27,065 nt of DNA from CAZWXH01 sp964637725 (GCA_964637725.1 CAZWXH010000011.1:1-27065), one strand, 5' to 3'; numbered from the stretch's first letter, positions 14,486-21,737 are shown. Notes: generated by a model not told the origin, from the sequence alone. Translations and numbers: made by a program.

Positions 14486-16645
14486 ATGAAAATTGCTTTA
14501 GCAGGAAATCCCAATAGTGGGAAAACAACATTATTTAATGCTTTAACAGGTTCAAATCAATTTGTTGGAAACTGGCCAGGAGTAACAGTTGAAAAGAAAG
14601 AAGGTAAACTAAAAGGATATAAGGATATTGTGATTACTGATTTACCAGGGATCTATTCTTTGTCACCTTATACTTTAGAGGAAGTTGTAGCAAGAAATTA
14701 TTTAATTGATGAGCATGTTGATGTGATTTTAAATATTGTAGATGGATCAAATCTAGAAAGAAATCTTTATCTAACGACACAATTGTTAGAGTTAGGAATA
14801 CCTGTTATTCTTGCTATTAATATGATGGATGTAGTTAAGAAAAGTGGGACACAGATTTATATTGATAAACTATCAAAAGAATTGGGTTGTCCAGTTTTAG
14901 AAATATCAGCATTAAAAGGAAAAGGGATTCAAGATGTTATAAGTCATATTGTGGCACAGAAACAAGATATCTTTTTAGCAAGACATCGTTATTCTCAAAA
15001 TATAGAAAGTTTTATTAAGGATATTGAGAATGTTTTACCATTATCAATTCCTCAACAAAAGAAACGCTTCTATGCAATTAAACTTTTTGAAAGAGATTCT
15101 CAAATAATAGAGAAACTTGAAAAAAGGATTGATATTGAAGATAAGATTTTATCGATTGAAGAAGTTGAAGATGATGATAGTGAAAGCATTATAACAAATG
15201 AAAGATATCAATATATTACTTCAATTATTGATTTATGCTGTAAAAGAAATAATAAAAACCAATTATCTTTATCTGATAAAATAGATAGAATTGTTACCAA
15301 CAGATGGTTAGCATTACCAATCTTTGCGATTGTCATGTGGTTAGTTTATTATGTTTCGGTTTCTACTGTAGGAACAATGGCTACAGATTTTGTGAACGAT
15401 AGTATATTTGGAGAAGGTTTCAAGATGTTTGGAATGATGATACCAAGTATTCCAGACATGGCTTCAACATTTTTAGAATCAATGAATGTTGCTTTGTGGC
15501 TTCAAGGATTGCTTGTTGATGGAGTGATAGCTGGAGTTGGTGCAGTTTTAGGATTTGTACCACAAATGTTAGTGCTATTTTTCTTCTTAGCTTTCTTAGA
15601 AGCCTGTGGATACATGGCAAGAGTTGCGTTTATTATGGATAGGATTTTTAGAAAGTTTGGTTTATCTGGTAAATCATTTATTCCCATGTTAATAGGAACA
15701 GGTTGTGGAGTGCCAGCAATTATGGCATCACGTACAATAGAAAGTGATAGAGATCGTAAAATGACAATTATGACAACAACCTTTATTCCTTGTTCTGCCA
15801 AGCTACCAATAATTGCATTAATTGCTGGAGCATTGTTTAATGGTGCGAGTTGGGTTGCTCCAAGTGCCTATTTTATTGGTATGTTAGCTATTATTATTTC
15901 AGGAGTGATTTTAAAGAAAACAAGATTATTTTCAGGAGATCCTTCACCATTTGTAATGGAATTACCATCATATCATATGCCTACTGCATCTCATGTTTTA
16001 AGAAGTATGTGGGAAAGAGGATGGTCTTTTATAAAGAAAGCAGGAACAATTATTTTACTATCAACAATTGTAGTATGGTTTACAAGTTTCTTCGGCTTTG
16101 TTGATGGACAGTTTAGAATGTTAGAAGATACAGAATTAAATTATAGTTTACTTGCGATGCTTGGAAATTCTATTGCATGGATTTTCACACCTTTAGGGTT
16201 TGGAAACTGGCAAGCATCTGTTGCAACTATAACTGGTTTAGTCGCAAAAGAAAATGTTGTAGGGACATTTGGTATTCTTTATGGATTTTCTGAGGTGGCT
16301 GAAAATGGAGTTGAGTATTGGTCTGTTTTAGCATCAAGCTTTACAGTAGTTTCAGCGTATGCATTTCTAGTGTTTAACTTATTATGTGCCCCTTGCTTTG
16401 CTGCAATGGGAGCTATTAAAAGAGAAATGAATAGTGGGAAGTGGTTTGCTATAGCAATTGGTTATCAAACAATATTTGCTTATGTAATCGCAATGATTGT
16501 CTATCAATTAGGAACATACTTAACTACAGGAGTCTTTGGACTTGGAACAATAATAGCATTATTACTTCTTATATCTATAGTTTATCTTCTCATAAGACCA
16601 TATAGAGAAAATCAAAAAATGAAGGAAGGTGTTGTCTTTGATTAA
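14486..16645 (+). CDS. feoB: Ferrous iron transport protein B
   Basis: FeoB imports Fe(II) across the cytoplasmic membrane. At 719 aa it is a full-length protein: an N-terminal G domain with G1 GNPNSGKTT (7-15), switch GNWPGVTVEKKEG, G3 DLPGIYSL, G4 NMMD, then a helical guanine-dissociation-inhibitor domain to about residue 260, and a membrane domain with two gate repeats (LEACGYMARVAFIMD, PMLIGTGCGVPAIMASRT, TTFIPCSAKLPI, and CAPCFAAMGAIKREM in the second). AAGGAGG precedes the ATG. The membrane protein gene downstream overlaps its end by 8 nt. Iron-dependent control by a DtxR-like regulator is suggested by three palindromes in the operon. Confidence 0.97.
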   Translation: MKIALAGNPNSGKTTLFNALTGSNQFVGNWPGVTVEKKEGKLKGYKDIVITDLPGIYSLSPYTLEEVVARNYLIDEHVDVILNIVDGSNLERNLYLTTQLLELGIPVILAINMMDVVKKSGTQIYIDKLSKELGCPVLEISALKGKGIQDVISHIVAQKQDIFLARHRYSQNIESFIKDIENVLPLSIPQQKKRFYAIKLFERDSQIIEKLEKRIDIEDKILSIEEVEDDDSESIITNERYQYITSIIDLCCKRNNKNQLSLSDKIDRIVTNRWLALPIFAIVMWLVYYVSVSTVGTMATDFVNDSIFGEGFKMFGMMIPSIPDMASTFLESMNVALWLQGLLVDGVIAGVGAVLGFVPQMLVLFFFLAFLEACGYMARVAFIMDRIFRKFGLSGKSFIPMLIGTGCGVPAIMASRTIESDRDRKMTIMTTTFIPCSAKLPIIALIAGALFNGASWVAPSAYFIGMLAIIISGVILKKTRLFSGDPSPFVMELPSYHMPTASHVLRSMWERGWSFIKKAGTIILLSTIVVWFTSFFGFVDGQFRMLEDTELNYSLLAMLGNSIAWIFTPLGFGNWQASVATITGLVAKENVVGTFGILYGFSEVAENGVEYWSVLASSFTVVSAYAFLVFNLLCAPCFAAMGAIKREMNSGKWFAIAIGYQTIFAYVIAMIVYQLGTYLTTGVFGLGTIIALLLLISIVYLLIRPYRENQKMKEGVVFD

Positions 16646-16799
16646 TTATATTTTACAAAATTTATCAACATTTGTTGTTGCATCCATACTTCTTTTGATT
16701 GTGGTTGTTATAATAAAAAACCAACTGAAAACAAAACATACATGTGGTAGTGGTTGTGGTGGATGTCCAATGTCGGGTAAATGTCATACAAGAGAGTGA
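16638..16799 (+). CDS. FeoB-associated Cys-rich membrane peptide
   Basis: 53 aa from a TTG start that overlaps the feoB end by 8 nt, with GGAAGGTG as ribosome site about 7 nt upstream. One N-terminal membrane helix (about residues 8-26) is followed by a basic stretch and a Cys-rich tail CGSGCGGCPMSGKCH. This is the FeoB_associated family (PF12669), often encoded directly after feoB and likely helping in Fe(II) handling; its exact role is not established. A terminator immediately follows. Confidence 0.85.
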   Translation: MINYILQNLSTFVVASILLLIVVVIIKNQLKTKHTCGSGCGGCPMSGKCHTRE

Positions 16800-16814
16800 T
16801 TTCACTCTTTTTTT
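16793..16814 (+). terminator. Terminator of the feo operon
   Basis: AGAGTG (16793-16798) pairs with CACTCT (16803-16808), loop ATTT, followed by a T7 run. It overlaps the stop codon of the Cys-rich peptide gene. Confidence 0.8.
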
Positions 16815-16843
16815 ATTTCGTTTTACCTTTCGTAAGAAACAAT

Positions 16844-16860
16844 ATCTTATACTATAAGAT
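16844..16860. promoter_or_regulatory. Palindrome upstream of the DeoR-family gene
   Basis: ATCTTAT-ACT-ATAAGAT, perfect 7-bp arms, six bp before the deoR -35 box. In addition the octamer CTTTCGTA occurs twice (16827-16834 and 16872-16879); similar TTTCGT elements are known in operators of DeoR-family sugar regulators. Autoregulation is plausible. Confidence 0.45.
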
Positions 16861-16865
16861 TGCAT

Positions 16866-16894
16866 TTGAAACTTTCGTATGTTAATCTTATATA
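16866..16894 (+). promoter_or_regulatory. Promoter of the DeoR-family regulator
   Basis: TTGAAA (16866-16871), 17 bp, TATATA (16889-16894). One CTTTCGTA copy lies inside the spacer. Confidence 0.5.
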
Positions 16895-16910
16895 AGAAAA
16901 GGTGATGAAT

Positions 16911-17669
16911 ATGGCGAAAATATCAGAAAGACATACCCAAATATTAGAATTATTAACAGAAAATAAAAAAGTTGATGTTGTAGAATTATCAGATTTATTA
17001 AATGTCTCACAAGTGACAATAAGAAAAGATTTAGACACATTAGAAAACAAGGGCTTAATTATAAGAGAACATGGATTTGCGACATTAAATTCTCGTGATG
17101 ATATGAATAATAGACTTGCTTATCACTATGATATTAAACAAAGAATCGCAAAGTTAGCAGCCCAAAATATCCAAGATGGTGAAACACTTATGATAGAATC
17201 AGGGTCTTGTTGTGCTTTACTAGCCTTAGAAATTGTACAAACCAAAAGAGATGTAACTATCATTACAAACTCTGCGTTTATTGCTGATTATATAAGAAAA
17301 TCGGGATTATCAAAAATCATTTTACTAGGTGGGGAATATCAAAAAGAATCCCAAGTCATGGTAGGACCAATGACAAGAAAATGTGCGGAATCATTTTTTG
17401 TAGATAAACTGTTTATAGGAACAGATGGTTTCTCAAAAGAAACTGGCTTTACTGGTAATGATTATATGCGAAGTGAAGCGGTAAGAGATATGGCTAAACA
17501 GGCAAAGCAAGTGATTGTTGTGACTGATTCAAGTAAGTTTAAACACGTTGGAGTTGTAAACTTATTGCCGACAGTGGCTATAAGCAAGGTTGTGACGGAT
17601 CATAATATTCCATCTGAATGTGAAGAATTTTTAGAAAACCAAAATATAGAAGTGAAAAAGGTTATGTAA
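16911..17669 (+). CDS. DeoR-family transcriptional regulator
   Basis: 252 aa. An N-terminal winged helix (about 1-56) has the DeoR signature ERHTQILELL, VVELSDLLNVSQVTIRKDLD and GLIIREHGFA. The C-terminal sugar-phosphate sensor (DeoRC) shows ESGSCCALLALEI, TNSAFIADYI, LLGGEY, MVGPMTRKCAESFFVDKLFIG, a GFTGNDYMRSEAVRDMA segment and VVVTDSSKF. Such proteins repress sugar operons until a phosphorylated sugar binds. AAAGGTGA lies 6 nt before the ATG at 16911, better than the GTG or ATG just upstream. No sugar gene follows directly, only a HIT pseudogene, so its target is unclear. Confidence 0.88.
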   Translation: MAKISERHTQILELLTENKKVDVVELSDLLNVSQVTIRKDLDTLENKGLIIREHGFATLNSRDDMNNRLAYHYDIKQRIAKLAAQNIQDGETLMIESGSCCALLALEIVQTKRDVTIITNSAFIADYIRKSGLSKIILLGGEYQKESQVMVGPMTRKCAESFFVDKLFIGTDGFSKETGFTGNDYMRSEAVRDMAKQAKQVIVVTDSSKFKHVGVVNLLPTVAISKVVTDHNIPSECEEFLENQNIEVKKVM

Positions 17670-17867
17670 AAGAGTTGTTTATTTTGTGAGTGTAAAAATC
17701 ATGTATTAAAGAATGACTATGGATATAATATTGGAATGAACTGTGGGAAGGTGGCAGGACAGTCTATTATGCATTTACATATTCATTTAATTCCAAGATA
17801 TAAAGGAGATGTACAAAATCCTAAAGGTGGAATTAGAGGTGTTATACCTTGTAAGATGAACTACTAG
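17670..17867 (+). pseudogene. HIT-family protein remnant with internal deletion
   Basis: The frame directly after the deoR stop reads KSCLFCECKNHVLKNDY then GYNIGMNCGKVAGQSIMHLHIH and ends in LIPRYKGDVQNP, KGGIRGVIPCKMNY, stop. The second half is the C-terminal part of a histidine-triad (HIT) nucleotide hydrolase with the catalytic HLHIH and its typical RGVIP end. The first few residues match the CxFC zinc start of HIT proteins. Complete members are about 130-140 aa; here about 65 remain, so roughly 65-70 middle residues are missing. There is no start codon: the frame opens at the deoR TAA. A decayed gene is the best reading. Confidence 0.75.
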
Positions 17868-17894
17868 TTTAAATCATCTAAAAAAAACACATAC

Positions 17895-17923
17895 TTGAAA
17901 TATCACTTATATCATGATATTAT
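17895..17923 (+). promoter_or_regulatory. Promoter of antisense RNA 2
   Basis: TTGAAA (17895-17900), 17 bp, TATTAT (17918-17923), with TGA before the -10 giving an extended element. The -10, the spacing and the TATCACT after the -35 box are the same as for antisense RNA 1. A 12-bp palindrome ATATCATGATAT (17909-17920) overlaps the -10. Confidence 0.65.
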
Positions 17924-17930
17924 ATAGGTG

Positions 17931-17954
17931 ATGAAACACCGTTTTGAGACATGA
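17931..17954 (+). repeat. Bipartite direct repeat, antitoxin-side copy (locus 2)
   Basis: ATGAAACACCGTTT (17931-17944) and ACATGA (17949-17954) recur at 18079-18093 (one inserted T) and 18100-18105, on the same strand. Geometry matches locus 1 but the sequence is unrelated. Confidence 0.7.
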
Positions 17955-17965
17955 TGCTCAAAGTG

Positions 17966-17995
17966 AAAAGCCAAGAGTGCTAGCTCTTGGCTTTT
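17966..17995. terminator. Bidirectional terminator shared by toxin 2 and its antisense RNA
   Basis: AAAAGCCAAGAG (17966-17977) pairs with CTCTTGGCTTTT (17984-17995), loop TGCTAG. A and T tracts on both sides allow use in both directions. Confidence 0.85.
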
Positions 17996-18007
17996 CTATG
18001 CTCATTA

Positions 18008-18103
18008 TCAGTCATGCCAACTATCAAGCCATTTGCATATATAATACACGATTATACCTGCTGCAATAGAGACAATAAATGAAATCACCGTTTCATTAAA
18101 CAT
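18008..18103 (-). CDS. Fst-like type I toxin, 31-aa single-helix membrane peptide (toxin 2)
   Basis: Paralogue of toxin 1: a short N-terminus MFNETV, one hydrophobic helix (about residues 6-23) and the shared tail YYICKWLD followed by SWHD. Over AGII-x-YYICKWLD it is identical to toxin 1 at 12 of 13 positions, while the N-terminal half and the DNA around it differ. GGAGG is 8 nt before the ATG and can pair fully with an upstream CCTCC. A bidirectional terminator and a convergent small RNA follow. The membrane location is clear from hydrophobicity; toxicity is inferred from the Fst-like layout. Confidence 0.72.
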   Translation of the reverse strand: MFNETVISFIVSIAAGIIVYYICKWLDSWHD

Positions 18104-18105
18104 GA
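18079..18105 (-). repeat. Bipartite direct repeat, toxin-side copy (locus 2)
   Basis: Copy of 17931-17954 over the first codons of toxin 2 (18079-18093) and its start codon (18100-18105). Antisense pairing here would cover the initiation site. Confidence 0.7.
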
Positions 18106-18111
18106 CACTCA

Positions 18112-18128
18112 CCTCCTTTCAAGGGAGG
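18112..18128 (-). promoter_or_regulatory. Hairpin hiding the toxin 2 ribosome binding site
   Basis: On the minus strand CCTCC (18128-18124) can pair with all of GGAGG (18116-18112), the Shine-Dalgarno sequence, across a 7-nt loop. It is equivalent to 2973-2988 at locus 1. Confidence 0.55.
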
Positions 18129-18144
18129 AACTGATAACAGTATA

Positions 18145-18153
18145 ATTATATCA
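18145..18153 (-). promoter_or_regulatory. Extended -10 promoter of toxin 2
   Basis: TG-A-TATAAT on the minus strand, preceded by TTCA as at locus 1 and with no consensus -35. The nearest heptamer repeat ends 21 bp upstream, exactly as at locus 1. Confidence 0.6.
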
Positions 18154-18171
18154 TGAAGTAAAGGGTCGTGC

Positions 18172-18200
18172 GTCTCAAATTTGTCTCAAATTTGTTTCAT
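18172..18200 (-). promoter_or_regulatory. Three tandem 11-bp-spaced heptamers upstream of toxin 2
   Basis: Read on the minus strand: ATGAAAC (18200-18194), TTGAGAC (18189-18183), TTGAGAC (18178-18172), each 11 bp from the next with 4-nt spacers. They match the array at 2900-2928 in sequence, number, spacing and distance to the -10 box. Confidence 0.6.
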
Positions 18201-18206
18201 GTTTTT

Positions 18207-18233
18207 TTCAAAAAAAAGACCGATATAGGTCCT
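18207..18233 (-). terminator. Terminator of the glycyl-radical activase gene
   Basis: On the minus strand GACC-TATATC-GGTC is followed by a run of eight T broken by nothing but the stem end. It lies just beyond the activase stop. Confidence 0.65.
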
Positions 18234-19130
18234 TTAGAAAAAACATTCAATACCTTCGTTTATGAAAATTTGTTGATATTCAACTAAATCTTCAGGATGA
18301 AGAGCTTTTTTATTTTTATATAAATACTTTAAGTTTAACATTTCATATTTCTTTTCACCAAATTGATGAAAAGGAAGAAGTTGAACTTTTTTTATTCCGA
18401 TATCATTTAAAAGTTTTACAAAGCCTTGAGCATCCTTTAAAGAATCGTTAAAATCAGGAATAATAGGAATGCGTGGTAAAACTCCGATGTCGTTTTCAAT
18501 AGTCCATTTTAAATTATCGATAATTAATTCATTATAAACAAATGTTCCATCGAAATGTTTGTTAGTGTCATAATGTTTTATATCAAATAACAATAAATCA
18601 AAAAGAGGAGCTAACTCTTTAAATGTATCTTTAGGGATATAACCAGTTGTTTCAATCGCCAGATGTATATGATGTAGCTTCAGTTCTTTTACAAGTTCTT
18701 TAAGAAAAGATGGTTGACTCATTCCTTCGCCACCAGAAATAGTAACGCCACCATGAGATTCTTCATAGAAATCAGTATCTTGTAAACATTCATTTACAAT
18801 GTCTTGAACTTCTTTATATTCACCTTCATTTGATAAAGCTTTAAAAGGGCAAGCAGCAATGCATTGTAAGCATCCTATACATTTATGGTGATCAATGATA
18901 ATTCTGTTATCTTGATGAACTATGGCTTGTGTTGGGCAAGTATGAACACAAATAAGACAATGAGCACATTTTTCTTGATCATAAAGTATTTGAATATCAG
19001 TAAGTTGTGATTCAGGATTAGCACACCATTGACACTTTAAAGGACAACCTTTTAAGAAAATGGTTGTACGAATTCCTGGACCATCATGGATACTAAACTT
19101 TTGAATATTAAAAACAATTCCCTTTGTCAT
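18234..19130 (-). CDS. Glycyl-radical enzyme activating protein (radical SAM)
   Basis: 298 aa. It installs the glycyl radical on the enzyme encoded divergently at 19322. FSIHDGPGIRTTIFLKGCPLKCQWCANPE carries the CxxxCxxC radical-SAM cluster site (quoted in parts: GCPLKCQWC). It is followed by a ferredoxin-like insert with two 4Fe-4S motifs (CAHCLICVHTCPTQA, CIGCLQCIAACPFKA), seen in activases of non-PFL glycyl-radical enzymes. GGVTISGGEGMSQP is the SAM-binding Gly-rich motif. I take ATG 19130, with AGAGGTGA upstream, over the GTG at 19139. The two ferredoxin clusters distinguish it from PflA, which lacks them. Confidence 0.93.
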   Translation of the reverse strand: MTKGIVFNIQKFSIHDGPGIRTTIFLKGCPLKCQWCANPESQLTDIQILYDQEKCAHCLICVHTCPTQAIVHQDNRIIIDHHKCIGCLQCIAACPFKALSNEGEYKEVQDIVNECLQDTDFYEESHGGVTISGGEGMSQPSFLKELVKELKLHHIHLAIETTGYIPKDTFKELAPLFDLLLFDIKHYDTNKHFDGTFVYNELIIDNLKWTIENDIGVLPRIPIIPDFNDSLKDAQGFVKLLNDIGIKKVQLLPFHQFGEKKYEMLNLKYLYKNKKALHPEDLVEYQQIFINEGIECFF

Positions 19131-19177
19131 TATAATCACCTCTATTATTCATATCTTAACATGAGTATGAAAAGATG

Positions 19178-19211
19178 TCTATATAATGTTTCATTTGAAA
19201 CATTATATAGA
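19178..19211. promoter_or_regulatory. Perfect 15-bp-arm palindrome between activase and glycyl-radical enzyme
   Basis: TCTATATAATGTTTC (19178-19192) and GAAACATTATATAGA (19197-19211) are perfect inverted repeats with a 4-nt centre ATTT. It lies between the divergent genes, about 18 bp upstream of the -35 box of the enzyme gene. There is no T-run, so a dimeric regulator site is more likely than a terminator. Confidence 0.6.
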
Positions 19212-19228
19212 TGAGAGAGGGATACATA

Positions 19229-19256
19229 TTGACTTCAAATAGAAATATGATATGAT
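19229..19256 (+). promoter_or_regulatory. Promoter of the glycyl-radical enzyme gene
   Basis: TTGACT (19229-19234), 16 bp, TATGAT (19251-19256). The leader is about 60 nt. Confidence 0.5.
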
Positions 19257-19321
19257 ATATGTGTAAATGAAAGATAAAGAACTTATGAATGAAACAAATA
19301 ATAGAATAATGGAGGAAGAAT

Positions 19322-21733
19322 ATGAAAAATATAGAACATTTTGGTGATTTAACACCTAGAATGAACAGTTTTAGAGAAAGTGTTTTAGTGAAGAAACCTT
19401 ATATATGTGCAAAGCGTGCAATCCTTGCAACGGAAGCATATAAAAAACATCAAAATCAACCAGCTGTAATGAAACGTGCATTCATGTTAAAAAACATTTT
19501 AGAAAAAATGCCTATTTATATTGAAGAGGAAACTTTGATAGTAGGAAATCAAGCATCATCAAACAGAGATGCTCCAGTATTTCCAGAGTATACTTTAGAG
19601 TTTATTATGAATGAATTAGACCTATTTGAAAAACGTGATGGTGACATTTTCTATATTACTGAGGAAACAAAAGAAGAACTTAGAGAGATTGCTCCTTTTT
19701 GGGAGAATAATAATTTAAGATCAAAAGGTGGAGCACTTCTTCCAGATGAAGTGAGTGTATTTATGGAAACCGGTTTTTTTGGTATGGAAGGAAAATTAAA
19801 TTCTGGAGATGCTCATTTAGCAGTTGATTATGAAACAATGTTAAAAACAGGATTAAAAGGATATGAAGAAAGAACTCGCCAATTAAAGGAAAGTCTTGAT
19901 TTATGTGTGACAGAGAATATTGACAAGTATCAATTCTATAAAGCTGTTTTAATAACAATTGAAGCAGTGAAGACTTTTGCCTTACGTTATTCTCATCTTG
20001 CTAGTGATATGGCAAAAAATGAAACAGGAATAAGAAAAGAGGAATTATTAGAAATCAGTCGTATTTGTGCGAAGGTACCTTATTATCCAGCAGAGACTTT
20101 TAAAGAAGCGGTTCAATCAACTTGGTTTATTCAATTGATTTTACAAATTGAATCTAATGGTCACTCTTTATCATATGGACGCTTTGATCAATATATTTAT
20201 CCATATTATCAACATGATATAGAAAAAGGATTAATTAGTGATGATGAGGTAGTTGAAATATTGGATAACTTATGGATTAAAACATTAACGATTAATAAAG
20301 TACGAAGTCAATCTCATACTTTTAGTAGCGCAGGTAGTCCTATGTATCAAAATGTAACAATAGGAGGACAAACAAAAGATAAACTTGATGCAACAAATCG
20401 ATTATCTTATTTAATACTTAGATCAGTAGCACAAACAAGATTACCTCAGCCAAACTTAACTGTCAGATATCATCGAGGAATACCAAAGGAATTCTTAGAT
20501 GAAGCAATTGAAGTTATGAAATTAGGAACGGGGATGCCAGCATTTAACTCGGATGAAGTTATTATCCCTTCATTTATTGAAAAAGGGGTTAAAGAGGAAG
20601 ATGCATATAACTATAGTGCCATAGGATGTGTGGAAACTGCAGTACCAGGAAAATGGGGTTATCGTTGTACTGGTATGAGTTATATGAACTTTCCTAGAAT
20701 CTTACTAATCACGATGAATGATGGTATAGATCCAACATCAGGTAAACGTTTTGTTAAGGGGTGTGGTCATTTTAGAGATATGAAGTCATTCGATGAATTA
20801 ATGAGTGCAATTGATCATGTCATGAGAGAACTTACAAGAATGAGTGTCATAGTAGAAAATGCGATTGATTTGGCATTGGAAAGAGATGTCCCTGATATTC
20901 TATGTTCAACCCTAACTGATGATTGCATCGGAAGAGGAAAGACGATTAAAGAAGGTGGCGCTATTTATGATTTTATCTCAGGATTACAAGTTGGTATAGC
21001 GAACATGGCTGATAGTTTAGCAGCAATTAAAAAGGTTGTCTTTGAAGATAATAAAATAACACCATTACAATTATTTAATGCATTAGAAGATGATTTCACA
21101 TCACCTGATAATAAAAAAATTCAACAAATGTTAATTAATGATGCTCCAAAATATGGAAATGATATTGATTATGTAGATAATCTCGTTGTTGAAGTTTACA
21201 ATACTTATATTGATGAAATGAAAAAGTATCCAAATACTCGTTATGGAAGAGGACCAATCGGTGGTATACGTTATGCAGGAACTTCAAGTATTTCTGCAAA
21301 TGTTGGCCAAGGTTTTTCAACAATGGCAACACCAGATGGAAGAAATGCCAAGACACCTTTAGCAGAAGGATGCTCACCAGCTCATTCTATGGATAAAAGT
21401 GGACCAACAGCAGTGTTTAAAACAGTTTCAAAACTCCCAACACATGAAATTACAGGGGGTGTCTTATTAAATCAAAAAGTGACTCCACAACTATTATCAA
21501 GTGAAGAAAACAAAGAAAAACTAGCAATGTTAATTAAAACATTCTTTAATAGATTAGATGGATATCATGTTCAATATAATGTTGTCTCAAAAGATATTCT
21601 AATAGATGCTCAAAAGAATCCAGAAAAGCATCGTGACCTTATTGTTAGGGTAGCAGGATATTCGGCATTCTTTAATGTGTTATCTAAGGCAACACAAGAT
21701 GATATTATTGAAAGAACAGAACAAACATTATAA
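19322..21733 (+). CDS. Glycyl-radical enzyme of the glycerol-dehydratase/PflD-like class
   Basis: 803-aa oxygen-sensitive radical enzyme. The radical site is Gly779 in RVAGYSAFF at the C-terminus and the thiyl residue is Cys436 in AIGCVETAVPGKWG. A single Cys in GCVE, not the adjacent Cys-Cys of pyruvate formate-lyase, places it among the dehydratase/lyase branch (glycerol, propanediol, hydroxyproline, choline and related enzymes). The residue after GCVE is Thr where many characterised members have Pro, so the substrate is uncertain; E. coli YbiW-like enzymes are a possible comparison. No microcompartment shell gene, aldehyde dehydrogenase or alcohol dehydrogenase is adjacent. GGAGG precedes the ATG. 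The divergent activase is its partner. Confidence 0.88.
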   Translation: MKNIEHFGDLTPRMNSFRESVLVKKPYICAKRAILATEAYKKHQNQPAVMKRAFMLKNILEKMPIYIEEETLIVGNQASSNRDAPVFPEYTLEFIMNELDLFEKRDGDIFYITEETKEELREIAPFWENNNLRSKGGALLPDEVSVFMETGFFGMEGKLNSGDAHLAVDYETMLKTGLKGYEERTRQLKESLDLCVTENIDKYQFYKAVLITIEAVKTFALRYSHLASDMAKNETGIRKEELLEISRICAKVPYYPAETFKEAVQSTWFIQLILQIESNGHSLSYGRFDQYIYPYYQHDIEKGLISDDEVVEILDNLWIKTLTINKVRSQSHTFSSAGSPMYQNVTIGGQTKDKLDATNRLSYLILRSVAQTRLPQPNLTVRYHRGIPKEFLDEAIEVMKLGTGMPAFNSDEVIIPSFIEKGVKEEDAYNYSAIGCVETAVPGKWGYRCTGMSYMNFPRILLITMNDGIDPTSGKRFVKGCGHFRDMKSFDELMSAIDHVMRELTRMSVIVENAIDLALERDVPDILCSTLTDDCIGRGKTIKEGGAIYDFISGLQVGIANMADSLAAIKKVVFEDNKITPLQLFNALEDDFTSPDNKKIQQMLINDAPKYGNDIDYVDNLVVEVYNTYIDEMKKYPNTRYGRGPIGGIRYAGTSSISANVGQGFSTMATPDGRNAKTPLAEGCSPAHSMDKSGPTAVFKTVSKLPTHEITGGVLLNQKVTPQLLSSEENKEKLAMLIKTFFNRLDGYHVQYNVVSKDILIDAQKNPEKHRDLIVRVAGYSAFFNVLSKATQDDIIERTEQTL

Positions 21734-21737
21734 ATTT

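Larger units (their letters stand above)
17930..17996 (+). ncRNA. Putative antisense antitoxin RNA 2 (RNAII-like, about 67 nt)
   Basis: Predicted from the promoter at 17895-17923 and the terminator at 17966-17995. Its 5' part (17931-17954) is complementary to the start region of the toxin 2 mRNA: 14 pairs with one bulge, plus the six bases ACATGA covering the start codon. The predicted length is the same as antisense RNA 1. Expression is not shown by sequence. Confidence 0.65.

Noticed and set aside
15420..16104. Several 66-99-aa open frames inside feoB on both strands
   Set aside because: All are inside the conserved FeoB membrane domain in other frames, have no good ribosome sites and resemble nothing.
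17944..17950. TTGAGAC heptamer inside the antitoxin 2 region as a further regulator site
   Set aside because: It is a single copy without the 11-bp partners and is explained as part of the antisense RNA next to its direct repeat.
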